Shown: piece after piece, positions 51,280 through 61,513 of the stretch
Layout of the letters: every line of letters starts with the position of its first letter
Numbering within the stretch: the first letter of the stretch is position 1
Source: Sepioteuthis lessoniana
Lineage: Eukaryota; Mollusca; Cephalopoda; Myopsida; Loliginidae
Assembly (NCBI GenBank): GCA_963585895.1
Contig: OY757916.1
Location: 19,253,027-19,317,026, forward strand
Length of the DNA stretch: 64,000 nt
Direction of reading: 5' to 3'
Notes under the pieces: model-generated
Databases searched by the model: none
What the model was told of the DNA's origin: nothing
Seen by the model: the letters and a program-made list of their open reading frames with translations, nothing else
Translations under genes and position numbers: made by a program

Positions 51280-52065
51280 TTTATTAATCTCATCTTCTTC
51301 ATCGTAGATCAGAAAACGAGAAAGAAAAGTGATGTATATAAGATGATAGATAGATAAGTCGATTTTATTTTCTTTTATATGCTTTCACAGATATCTTTTA
51401 TAATGATATATAATATCCCATAACAGCACCCACACAAAAGCAGAGTTATGGTCGAAGAAAGTTAAAAAATAGAATAAACCATTATATTTTCTCCATGATA
51501 TTCTTCTACCTGATTTAAATTTGCTTATTTAGCTATTATTATTATCATTATTAGATCTCCTTAAATATTTCGTCATCTGTAACTTTCTTTTCTAAACTCA
51601 TATTATCGTCTAACTTTTCTATCTTATGTGAAGTCTTGTGGTTATTGGATATCTTGATATATCGTTTCAGTTTGTCTATTTATACCTATGTGTGTGAACT
51701 TCAAGACTCGTTTCGATTAAAAAATGCTCCGGTGACCATGTCAAATTTATAAAGCCCAGTAGATGGCATTTCTAAAGGTTTTCAAAGCCTATCAGCTCTA
51801 AACCACACTTAGTTACATGACACGCATTTTGAATGAAGGATTTGATATTTCTATGGTGATGTCCTTTAGGAAAATTATATAAATCAAACAGTGACATAAT
51901 ATCACGTAATTCACAAATAAATGTATGACTACCTGAGGTATCAGTCACTGTATCATCTCGATCAACCTTGAGTTTCTGAATTAGTATTGAGAAGCCAGTA
52001 GCTGGGTGTAGGGATTTGTTTTAACTTCATCGTTGGTCAAAATGAATTAATACTAGGGTGAGTCA
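51280..52065. other. Unassigned sequence
   Basis: AT-rich, no repeat or gene recognised, no long frame. Short ATT repeats near 51535-51552. Confidence 0.5.
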
Positions 52066-52069
52066 AAGT

Positions 52070-52195
52070 TTTGGTTTCGTTTAGTTTCGTTTCTTTGCTT
52101 AATGGTATATCAACTTTCATAGGTTATCTAATGCCAAAGCCATCTTTATTGAAGAACAGCAGTGATACTATTTAACCCATAGCAGGGAGGAAAAG
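52070..52195 (-). mobile_element. SINE-B, 3' part
   Basis: GGTATATCAACTTTCATAGG, AATGCCAAAGCCATCTTTAT, AACAGCAGTGATACTATTTA, CCCATAGCAGGGAGG. Confidence 0.75.
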
Positions 52196-52199
52196 TCAA

Positions 52200-52540
52200 A
52201 GATTTTGCAATATTTGCATACGTGTTAGTCTCTAGAATAAACCATTGGAACCTGAGGGAATCAAACAAATTCCACACCCAGCATACAGTCCAGACCGAGT
52301 TCCTTGAGGTTAATATTTGTTCCAATCAACGGCTCACTTCCTGGGCTATGGTGACTTCAAAAACCCCAAAAGGTGGAGGCTTCTGTAAAAGAGCTCGTCG
52401 CTTCAAAAAACAAGAACTGGTATTAGCGTAGGATTAAAGAACAGGTAGAATGGTGAATTCAGACGGTGCAGCACGATGGCCTCTTCTTTGAAGGTTTGGC
52501 TACTTTTGTCGTTACAGGAAGAATAAAGTAAATAAGTAAA
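52200..52540. other. Unassigned sequence
   Basis: A forward 69-codon frame (52222-52431) shows no recognisable domain. Confidence 0.5.
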
Positions 52541-52542
52541 AA

Positions 52543-52785
52543 AAGTTGGCGACCGTAGTCGAGGGTGACCCAAAGGCTCCCGTTTCAATAGCTACGACAC
52601 TGAGGTGTAGGGAAGGGCGTTAGCCCTTTCCTAGGATTGCTCCACTTTACCATTGACCCTTACCTTATAATGATGAGTGTTGAACAAGGCGGTATCAAGT
52701 ACCATTTATTAAGTCTTTGGTATGACCCCGGACTCCCGGACTACTGGCGAGCACTCTATTCATTAGGTCAGTGGCCTGGTGAATA
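52543..52785 (-). mobile_element. SINE-D, reverse
   Basis: AAAGTTGGCGACCGTAGTCG to TATGACCCCGGACTCCCGG; the B-box core has been deleted (GACTC..CCCGG join), while the head CACTCTATTCATTAGG remains. Confidence 0.8.
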
Positions 52786-52789
52786 GGTT

Positions 52790-53105
52790 ACCAAAATATA
52801 GCAAAATTTCTGCCTCACCTTAGTAAAACCAATCTTTTCACGTGGTGAGTGAAATCCTGTGCGTATTTTTGATAAGTCAAGCATAAGTACGTGTAATTTC
52901 AGTCGAGTTAATAACTTCTTAGACTCGATCAGCGCGTAAATTCCTCATCGTATGGTGGACATGCTTATTCTTCTTTTCTTTTATGATTGATCTTTTCAGT
53001 AACGCTTTACGGTTCGAAAATATCAAAATAAGCTGCCATTTTGCATGACTCCCTTCGTAGGAAAAACACTTCTACTCTTTGAATCCTGAATCTTTCCTAT
53101 CCTGG
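52790..53105. other. Unassigned sequence
   Basis: No gene or repeat recognised. Confidence 0.5.
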
Positions 53106-53114
53106 TCGAAAAAA

Positions 53115-53781
53115 GTTTGCCCAGTCAGCTGGGGCTGTAGAATACACCGATTGCACTTCTGCAGAGGGGTAAGACCCCCTCCCCAATGAGTGTCCTGGAT
53201 ATGACACAATAATTTGATGTTGAGGTTCCAGTAATGCTGGAGCTTTGGGGAATGCGGAGCACCCCTTTATTGCCATTGCTACCAGGTCCAATCTGGCCCG
53301 GAGTGGTAGCACCTGATAGGGCCCTATCTTGGTGTTAAATAGAACTAACTGCATACTTATACTAAACTGAATTGTTTAAATTATAACTGTTTGATTAAAC
53401 TGAATAGCTTGAAATAGAAATGCTTATGAGAATTAAACTGTACTTACATTTAAACTGCGCACTAATGCTAAATTGAATTGTTTGAAATAGAACTGTTTTT
53501 GACATTGAAAATGTACTCACACTAAACTGAATTGTTTGATATAGAACTGTTTTGAGATTTAACTGTGTGGAAACAAAATCTGTACTTATACTAAACTGAA
53601 TTAGCCGAATTAGAACTGTTTGAATAAACCGAATAATTTGAAATAGAAATGTTTTTGACAATTAAACTGTGAACTCATGCTAAACTGAATTGTTTAAAAT
53701 AGAACTGACTATTTGCATAAAAATGGATTTGGTGTTAAATAACCTACAAAGGTTGATATATCATGAAACCCAACCAACTAC
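53115..53781 (+). mobile_element. Element C, long internal array
   Basis: Flanked by CGAAAAAA (53107-53114 and 53782-53789), a short probable target duplication. 5' domain from TTTGCCCAGTCAGCTGGGGC to about 53345; then about five units of AAACTGAATTG(T/A)TTGAAATAGAA; tail GGATTTGGTGTTAAATAACC. Same internal architecture as 18597-19250. The reverse frames across it are repeat translations. Confidence 0.8.
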
Positions 53782-53789
53782 CGAAAAAA

Positions 53790-54225
53790 AATAATTGTAA
53801 AATGGGGATACCCGGGCCGAAATTCCGGTTGACAAGGTATATGTACACCATCTGCTAGTGGCATAAACACCATCTGCTCGAGCTGTAAGAGTTCAACTCA
53901 AATTTATATGGATTCGTTGCTTTCAAAATACACGTTTTACAATTTCTTGGTTGCTATGATTATTACTCTTTCTTTTAATTTACCATGCAATCATAAAGAG
54001 TGATTTGAGGGCACCCATTGTAGCCTTGGGGTTAACAATCTCATCTCATTGATCATTTCTTTGTTTATAGCGTTCAATCTTCATTTACTGCTTGTGAGAT
54101 TTTAATCTAAGCGTTAAGTAATTACAGTTAGGGGAAAGTCTACTTTCGTCTAATCAATATATTTCTAAAAAGTAAATTAATTTTCCGACTGTTATTTGTT
54201 TTGTTTTTTGTTTTGTTTTCATTTT
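53790..54225. other. Unassigned sequence
   Basis: A local duplication CACCATCTGCT at 53848 and 53869. No gene. Confidence 0.5.
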
Positions 54226-54930
54226 TCAAATCAGTTTTAACCAGGTGGTTTTTCGTTGAAGTCTAAGTGACACCAAGTCTCCTAAGATCTCCAGGACACT
54301 TGTAAGTATTCTAGCTGATCTCAACTGCGCTACAGTCTGGATAGTCTCGATTCTCCTTTGGCTCTCTTGTTCCCACAGTCTCTTTTCCAGATCTTTGGGA
54401 ACCATTCTTAGGGCACCAACTATAATTGATATAACCGTTACTTTCATGTTCGTCACCTTCTTTCAGTTCTCTGGCAAGGTTCTAGTATTTGCCTATCTTT
54501 TTGATTTCTTCATTTTTTCTATATGGTTCACTGAAACGCCAAACTCCATTAGATCACTTTGTTTTTTTTGCTTTTTGTTTGTTTGTTGTTTTTATACCAG
54601 GTATGGGCTTCTAGCCAAGATTAGGTGATCCGTTTGTATCTCAAAGACCATGATAATTTTTAAGGACAATTTTTCAGGACACATTCTGGTTTTAGAAATA
54701 TTATTTATCTGCATGTTTTAATCTCTTGCACATTTCCCAGTGGATCACCTTTCCTACTCAATCATATCTTCTCTTACACTCTTTCTGTGTCAATTCGCTG
54801 CATGTGATTAATTGTTTCATCTGCCACCATATAACCTTCACTTGCTATTCTGTTGCCTATTATCAAATTTTATGATATTGTTTTGTTCTGCGATTATATT
54901 ATTTTCCTCCTTTGAGAGTTTTTTCCCACC
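54226..54930 (-). pseudogene. LINE-2 ORF2 C-terminus, copy 1
   Basis: The reverse frame 54456-54226 gives MKVTVISIIVGALRMVPKDL, RRIETIQTVAQLRSARILTS, VLEILGDLVSLRLQRKT. Further upstream (54600-54840) pieces of the CKRFK..VLKNEP and ECNELTQKEC-like region are readable in broken frames. The frame ends in the GDLVSLRLQ element typical of this LINE's last codons. Confidence 0.7.
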
Positions 54931-56067
54931 AGCGTTAGCTAATGGTTTTTCACTGCAGTTTGAGTGACAACAAGTCTCCTCAAGTCTCCAGGACTTTTCT
55001 CAGTATTCTGACCGATATAGGTAACGCTGTAGTCTGGATGGTATCCATTTGTCCTCTTATTTCCAAGATTTCCAGTTTCTTTACCAACCCTTTGGGGATC
55101 GCTCCAAGAGCACCAATTTCAAAGTCTACAATTCGACAGCTTTTGAATTTGTTTTTTGGGATTTGGGGGGGGGGTTTGTTTTTTGGTTTTTTGGGGGTTT
55201 TTTTGGCTGACAACCAGTAGTCTGGTTGTCTGGTCGAGATTAGGTGATCCGTTTGTATCTCAAAACCCCAGAGACGTTTGTGCATCTCATTCTCTAGGAC
55301 GGATTCAGAGTTGTGCATATACGACTTGTTTGTATGGTAAAATTTAAATTTCTTGCACAATTACCAGTGGATCACCTTCTCCACCCAGTCGTGTCTAGTC
55401 CTATACTCTTTTGGCGCTAATTTGTTGCATTCGCTTATTATATGATTGACCGTTTCGTCTCAACTACCACACGACCAAGACTTGCTATTGTGTTGCGTCT
55501 TATCTATTTTTACTTTAACGTAGTTTGTCCTTATGGCGTTGTTTTGAGCTGCTATTCAAAGAGATTCAATTTCTCTCTTAATGTTTCTCTTTCTTAACGA
55601 TGTCCAAGTCTTTTCGTGTGAGATTTAGCTTGAAATGCCTATACAATTACTTTTCTTTCCATTTCTCTTTTCTAGTTATTGTTGTTGTTGTGTTCTAGTT
55701 AGTGAACACAAGTAGTAATAATAATAAGACAAACCACGATATGTGAGGAAAATAGTTATATTTACAGGAAAGAGTATTTACAAGAGAGAGACTGTTAGTA
55801 ATAAGAACATAGGACTAGTGATAGAGTAATGATATACTTCAACAATAGGAACGGCTCTTCTGGTCTGACTCGTAGGCTTATTCACAGAGTGATCTCCGCT
55901 ACTGCCATATATGGCAGATGGAAAAGCTCATTATGCTGAAAGAGTAGGCGATACCCAGCAGTCGTTCTATTGATCCTTGTGTTATTTGTGTTGTTTGTGG
56001 TTGCTGTAATCAGTCTTTTTTTTTTGTCTTTTTTTATGTAATCTTCGAGTCGTCTTACCGATGTATC

Positions 56068-56456
56068 TCCCCTGGCCTTTTGGCCAGGCTGTCTAACATT
56101 CGTGTCGGATGGGATATCGAAACTAATGGCAGATTCGAAGCCGAAAGGCCCCCAACTTCAGTTGGGCCACCCTCGGGTGGGCGAGCTGCTTTTTTGTCCC
56201 CTATGCACCCCTTGTATAGCACTAGACCGTGAGGTCTAGTTCAAGCTATATTCTGGCATACGTGCCCGGATCTTGATTTAGGTCCGTGATACTGCTTGAC
56301 TCATGGGACCCACATTGCACTTAGTGGGTCAATGACTAGCAGGGTTCGAGTCTCGGCTCGTTCCCGACCTTCCCCTCCCCTTTATCCCCACTTTAATCGG
56401 CCTTCGGGCTTTTGACCTTGTGTCAAGTCCTGTCTGATGGGAGGCAGCGACAAATA
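56068..56456 (+). mobile_element. SINE-G (beta) with 15-bp target duplication
   Basis: TCTTACCGATGTATC (56053-56067) and TCTTATCGATGTATC (56457-56471), one mismatch. GCCTTTTGGCCAGGCTGTCT head, TTGTATAGCACTAGACCGTG, CAGGGTTCGAGTCTCGGCTC, GACCTTGTGTCAAGTCCTGT, terminal GACAAATA. Inserted in LINE-2. Confidence 0.9.
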
Positions 56457-56689
56457 TCTTATCGATGTATCGACGCTATCTTGAATGCTGGTGAGTCTTC
56501 TTCCTCATTCTTTTCTTGACTCATATAGTCTGTCTATTTCATCTCATGAGTTTTTTGTTCTCTTGTCCATTTGTTGAAGTTCTTCTCTCGTCCTCTTCAA
56601 GAATGGGTTCGAGTATCGTACAAAGGAGACACCTCAGATGTTTATCCATTTGAAGAGATTTCTGCAATACAGTGTGGTTTCGAGTGGTT

Positions 56690-57185
56690 TTCTCATTTTC
56701 CTAAGATACTCTTTTTTTGATTTTTTCTTTCTTCTGCGCTTGTTTGTTTGATGCACTTCCAATATTCCCAAGTACTTGTAAGTTTCCTTTTCTCCAAACT
56801 TTGATTTTTCTTGATTTGGAAGTTCTATTCCATCAGTCATTTGTCGTTTTCCAGATCTTTGGAAACCATTCTGAGGACACCAACTACAATTGATATAACC
56901 GTTACTTTCATGTTCGAGACCTTCTTTCAGTTTTCTGGCAAGTTTCTAGTATTTTTCTATCTTTTTGCTTTCTTTCATTTTTTCAATATAGTTGGGTTTC
57001 GAGTGGTTTTCTCATTTTCCTGAGATACTCTTTTTTTATTTTTTCTTTCTTCTGCGCTTGTTTGTTTGATGCACTTCCAATATTCCCAAGTACTTGGAAG
57101 TTTCCTTTTCTCCAAACTTTCTGATTTTTTCTTGATTTGGTAGTTCTATTCCATCAATCATTTGTCATTTTCCATGTCTCATTAT
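56690..57185. repeat. About 170-bp local duplication in LINE-2
   Basis: 56690-56860 and 57010-57180 are over 90% alike by eye (TCATTTTCCTAAGATACTCT versus TCATTTTCCTGAGATACTCT, then GTTTGTTTGATGCACTTCCA in both). They are separated by about 125 bp copied from the LINE-2 3' region (compare 54391-54520). Confidence 0.8.
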
Positions 57186-57254
57186 TTGCATGGCACATTT
57201 TTCTTTGCCAAATTCCATCCCTATAGCCTGATTGTATATCCTCACTTCCAATTC

Positions 57255-58450
57255 TTTTTTTTTATTTTTGGCAAAGTTTGATGTCATGCATGTATATTAG
57301 ATGTTTAATCTTTTTTACGATTTATGAACTTTATAACCCCCTGTTTTTTCTCTTTTTTTCTTAAATTATAAGGTTACTTACGTAACTACCATGATTAGTC
57401 TATCTTTCACTTTCTTCTCTTCCTTCCTGACGCCTTTTCCCACTTTTTTTTTTTTTTTACAACTTTATATTACTTTCGTATTCTACTAAATTCGCTTGGA
57501 CTATCGTTTACATTCAAAGACAAATAAAAGAAAATAATTTATTTTAGGACAAAAACATGCAATTTCTTCGATAATGCGGATGGAGAAAATACAAAGTTAG
57601 GATTTACTTTTTCTCTCAAAGTTTTCACAAATAGAACAGCAGTCCTTCAGCCTTTTCTTCCCATTCTTTCCAGCCATTTTCTTTTTCGTCTGTCTTCTGA
57701 GGGAAGGAATTTCTATTTGGTATTATTATTAAATTAAGAATTGCAAAAAAGAAATGTTTTTACTTAAATCTATTGCTTAGTCTAATAGGAAACACTTATA
57801 TGCAAAATGGCGTCTACATTTACAGATAGAGTAAATAGTGATGAATAATGCCGGAAAATAGTCAAACAAATAGCAGTTTTCTTTTGAAAAATCCAAGATT
57901 AAGCATTTTCATTATTTGATGTATTATTGTCATCATTTTATTTTAAACAACTTCAATTTATTTTCATACAACTTTTCGGCTAATATATTCTTCAGCCTGC
58001 CTCTCGTGTATGTTATATACGATCTTTTCATCGTCTTGCAACATTGTAACCTATATATTTGTATTTATATAAACTTATTGATCATTAGGATCATTTTCGT
58101 TGATAATTCTCATTTTACTTTTCCTTGCATATTCGGTACAATTGATAAAATTCAACTGTCACAGAAAGAAAACGCTCGCAGCACTATATAAGGAAATTAT
58201 TGCATCGTCAGACGAAATGGTATATACAAGATGGATAAACGTCTATAACAGCAAGATATCAGCGGCTGCTACACAACCTCAGACAAAAAATAAAGACTCA
58301 CTATTCTTAGAAAGTGTTTCATAAAAACCAAAGAAAGGAGCCACAAAATATGGTCAAGTTTTTTCTGTTGATGATTCCATAATTTTTTTCTTCATATTTT
58401 ACTGAATCCATTATTTGTGCCTCTAGTTTGTTTTTTTTTGGGGGGGGGGT
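57255..58450. other. Unassigned AT-rich sequence
   Basis: No repeat or gene I can support. The forward 91-codon frame 57916-58191 is Tyr/Ile/Phe-rich with no domain. T-run/G-run at 58431-58449. Confidence 0.5.
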
Positions 58451-58454
58451 CTTT

Positions 58455-58890
58455 GCTTGTAAGGGCATATCAACTTTCATGGATTATTTAATGCCAAAGC
58501 CATTCTGGTAGAAAAACAGCTGTGATATTTTTTAACCTATGGCTGAGGGATACGACTTGAGTCCAAACTCGCTTACTTTGAGGAGGTGTCCTCGTGGTGT
58601 AATGGTTAAAGCGATGGATTGCGGAATCGTAGTAAGCGAGTTCGTACTCCAGTTGCGCTATTACGTTCACTTTCGGACAAATACCCTTGGGAAAGGTATG
58701 AACCCCCTTATCCTCCCAGCTATGGGTTAAATAGTACCACTACTGTTCATCTAGGAGAATGGCTTTGGCATTAAATAACCTACAAAGGTTGATATGCCAT
58801 TAAAAACAAAGAAACCAAACCAATCGCTTATTTCGAGGCCACAGTCCGACACATTAGCCATTATGCCACATAGTCTCTTTCCAATTTGTT
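58455..58890 (-). mobile_element. SINE-B split by an opposite-strand SINE-B
   Basis: Reverse SINE-B: tail GGCATATCAACTTTCATGGA (58464) and body to 58583; head part from TCGCTTATTTCGAGGCCACA (58824) to TTAGCCATTATGCCACATAG (58870). Both halves belong to one copy. Confidence 0.85.
58584..58823 (+). mobile_element. SINE-B, reference full-length copy
   Basis: Flanked by TCGCTTACTTTGAGG (58569-58583) and TCGCTTATTTCGAGG (58824-58838), two mismatches. Head GGTGTCCTCGTGGTGTAATG (A box), GCGAGTTCGTACTCCAGTTG (B box); central CCCTTGGGAAAGGTATGAA (58684-58702) and CCAGCTATGGGTTAAATAGT; tail GGCTTTGGCATTAAATAACC, TACAAAGGTTGATATGCCAT, ending CAAACC. 240 bp. Confidence 0.92.
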
Positions 58891-58904
58891 CCTCTACCTT
58901 ATAC

Positions 58905-59505
58905 GGCTCTATTGGCTGGGGCTGTAGGAAACACCGACTACATCTCTGCCGGGGGGGGTAAGACCCCACCCATCAACGAGTGTCCAGGATATCACACGAA
59001 ACAATCTGATAATGAGGCTCCAATAATGCTGGAGCCTTGGGGAATGAGAAGTACCTCTTCATTGGTATCGCTCCCAGGTCGACTCTAGCCCGTAGTGGTA
59101 GCACCTGATAGGGTCCTATATGTGGGTCAAATAGAAGTATTTGACATTTAAACTGAGTGCAAACAAAGGACTTGTGTTAAACTGAATTGTTTAAAAAGAT
59201 AATTCTGTGATTATTTGATAGTGTGTAAATAAATGACTGATGTTTAATTGAATTGTTAGAGACATAGCAATAGTTGGAACCATTTGACTTATGCTAAATT
59301 GAATTGTTTTATATAGAACTGTTTGATCATTGAACTGTGTGTAAACAAATAACTAATGGTTAATTGAATTGTTAGTGAACTTGAAACTATTTAATTCTGT
59401 TGACTTATGTTTACAAACCATATATATCAAATATATATGAATTAATTGGATTTGGCATAAAATGACTTACAATACTTGATGTGCCATAAAACCAAACCAA
59501 ACCTA
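58905..59505 (+). mobile_element. Element C, forward
   Basis: 5' domain TTGGCTGGGGCTGTAGGAAA to GATAGGGTCCTATATGTGGG; internal units (GTGTGTAAATAAATGACTGA); tail GGATTTGGCATAAAATGAC..CTTGATGTGCCATAAAACC; end CCAAACC. Confidence 0.8.
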
Positions 59506-59564
59506 TCAACCTATCAACCTATGTTGAAAAATATCGATTATCAATTAAAATAAATTATCTTTAT

Positions 59565-59860
59565 TAATTTAATCTATTTATTTTTAACGGCATATCAACC
59601 CGGTAATTTATTTATATAATTGGTGGTTGGGGAATCGTATTCTTTATACGTTTTTATTAATATTTTTTGTGTAGTTTTTTGAGTGGTAATTACTTTTTTG
59701 CACAGTGTCCGATAGAATACGAATAATTTATAACAGATCTATTTAACCTATAGATGCCACCTAACAAGTACTAATATTCCGAATCAAAGTGGACCTGGGA
59801 GTAATGGTAATGGTGGAGAACTGGAGCCTCACTATCATTGTTAATTTGAGGTATATTCTC
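59565..59860 (-). mobile_element. Tail E and element C 5' fragment, reverse
   Basis: TTTTTAACGGCATATCAACC (tail E) at about 59580, then a fragment of the 5' domain (AGATCTATTTAACCTATAGA, AAGTGGACCTGGGAGTAATG) to 59850, with most internal units missing. Confidence 0.5.
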
Positions 59861-59864
59861 TGAA

Positions 59865-60360
59865 ATTCGAAAGTTTGGCAATCAAATAAAGTAGGTCTTG
59901 TCTCAGAATTGTGTTTGGTTTATTTTTCATGGATTATAAATAACAGAAGAAACCTTTTTTAAGAGTGGTGAGACCATATCTTTTTTGCAAAGGTAGTTTT
60001 CTTCAGCCTGCCTCAGATGTGTGTTGTAGTCGATTTTTCTATCACATTTTCTTCCATTTGACTTTGTGTTGTATCAATGAAAACCACAGTAAATATCAAT
60101 GGGAAACTATATAAATACTGTAAGCCTAAGAAATCGACTCCCTTTACGTCAAGTTTTAAACTTTAAAGACATCCTGATACATCAAAGATAATTTCACACA
60201 TTAGAATTTGACTTACTTCCAATATGGCGAATTCTCCAGTATCGAATAGATTCAAGAAATTTGATTTCTTTCATATCTCATCGTCTCTTTAATCAAATTG
60301 GTTTGATATTCTTAACAGCATGCATCCAATAGTTCAAAAGGTATGTGAAAACGCAATCAA
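59865..60360. other. Unassigned sequence
   Basis: No gene or repeat recognised. Confidence 0.5.
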
Positions 60361-60366
60361 AATATC

Positions 60367-60715
60367 TATCAGCCCAGTCAGCTGGGGCTGTTGAATACGC
60401 CGACTGCATCTCTACAGAACGGTAAGACAAACTTCCCGCACTCAATTAGTGTCCTCAATATGACACTAAACTATTTGATAGTATAACTCCTCTGTTGGAG
60501 CTTTGAGGAATACAGAGTACCACTTCATTGTCATTACTCCCAGGTTCAATCTCACATGCAGTAAGCGTATTGGACTATTAAGAATATCAAACTATTTAGA
60601 TAAAAGAGACGATACTTGATGACATATAACTGTAAACTATTTGTATTTAGAATAATTACTTATAATTGCTTACTAAGGATTATTATTAGTAGTAGTAGTC
60701 ACTTGAAACCATATA
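60367..60715 (+). mobile_element. Element C, forward, no tail
   Basis: CAGCCCAGTCAGCTGGGGCT start, 5' domain to about 60560, then internal units (TTACTAAGGATTATTATTAG at about 60671). It meets the next copy head-on at about 60720. Confidence 0.7.
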
Positions 60716-60719
60716 AATG

Positions 60720-61335
60720 TGGTTGGTTGGTTGGTTTCATGGCATATCAACCTTTATAGGTTATTTAATGCCAAATGCATTTTTATACAAATAAACAGTT
60801 CTATTTCAAACAACCCAATTTAGCATAAGTACATAGTTTAATTGTCAAAAACATTTCTATTTCAACCTATTCAGTTTATTCAAACAGTTCTAAATCACAC
60901 AATTTAGTTTAGTATAAGTATATTTCTTGTTTACACATAGTTAAATATCAAAACAGTTCTATTTCGAACAATTCGGTTTAGCGTTGTACAGTTTCACTGT
61001 CAAAAATAGTTATATTTCAAACAATTCAGTTTAGCATTAGTACGCAATTTACATGTCAAAACAGTTCTATTTCAAGCAAATCAGTTTAGCATAAGTACGC
61101 AGTTTAGTTATATTTGACCCATAAACAGAGCCATATCAGGTGCTACCACTCCGAGTCAGAGTGAACCTGGGAGTGATGGCAATGAAGGAGTACTCCACAT
61201 TCCCCAAAGCTCCAGCATCACAGCATCCTCATCGTCTGATTGTTTAGTGTCATATCCAGAACACCCGTTGGGTGGGGGTCTTATCTCTCCGCAGAGGTGC
61301 AGTCGATGCCTTCAACAACCCCAGCCGACAGGGCA
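60720..61335 (-). mobile_element. Element C, reverse, full-length type
   Basis: (GGTT)n start, CATGGCATATCAACCTTTAT tail, six or so internal units (CAAAACAGTTCTATTTC..AGCATAAGTA), 5' domain to CCCCAGCCGACAGGGC at 61331. Confidence 0.8.
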
Positions 61336-61339
61336 ACAA

Positions 61340-61513
61340 AACAAATGATTATTATTAAATAAAATAATTACTGAAACTATGTAATTATTAGTATTAGATT
61401 GGAATACTTGAAACCATACATTTTTGTGGAATTTATTTGTATTTGATAGAAACATTTGATTCCATATAGCTGTCTATCATTCGTATTGAATAATTACTTG
61501 AAGCTATAATTGT
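61340..61513 (+). mobile_element. Element C internal units, interrupted by LTR
   Basis: Units such as ATTGGAATACTTGAAACCAT. The last, TACTTGAAGCTATAATTGT, is cut by the LTR at 61514 and resumes after 62736 as CTACTAAGGATTATTATCAT. Compare the uncut 60657-60690. Confidence 0.75.

Larger units (their letters stand above)
54935..57250 (-). pseudogene. LINE-2 ORF2 fossil, rearranged, with nested SINE-G
   Basis: Reverse strand from 57190: MIDGIELPNQEK-like, KETSKYLGILEVHQTNKRRR; an inserted C-terminal scrap KVTVISIVVGVLRMVSKDLE (56985-56870); a second copy of the same KYLGILE region (56840-56634, MTDGIELPNQEKSKFGEKET); then CLLCTILEPILEE..RRTSTNGQENK (56600-56480); SINE-G at 56068-56456; TQHNSKSWSCGS-like zinc-finger area (55500-55440); CKKFKFYHTNKSYMHNSESV (55360 on); CRIVDFEIGALGAIPKGLVK; SVRILRKVLET. 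The order is the post-reverse-transcriptase half of one LINE family. Between 55665 and 56050 I recognise nothing. Confidence 0.68.
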
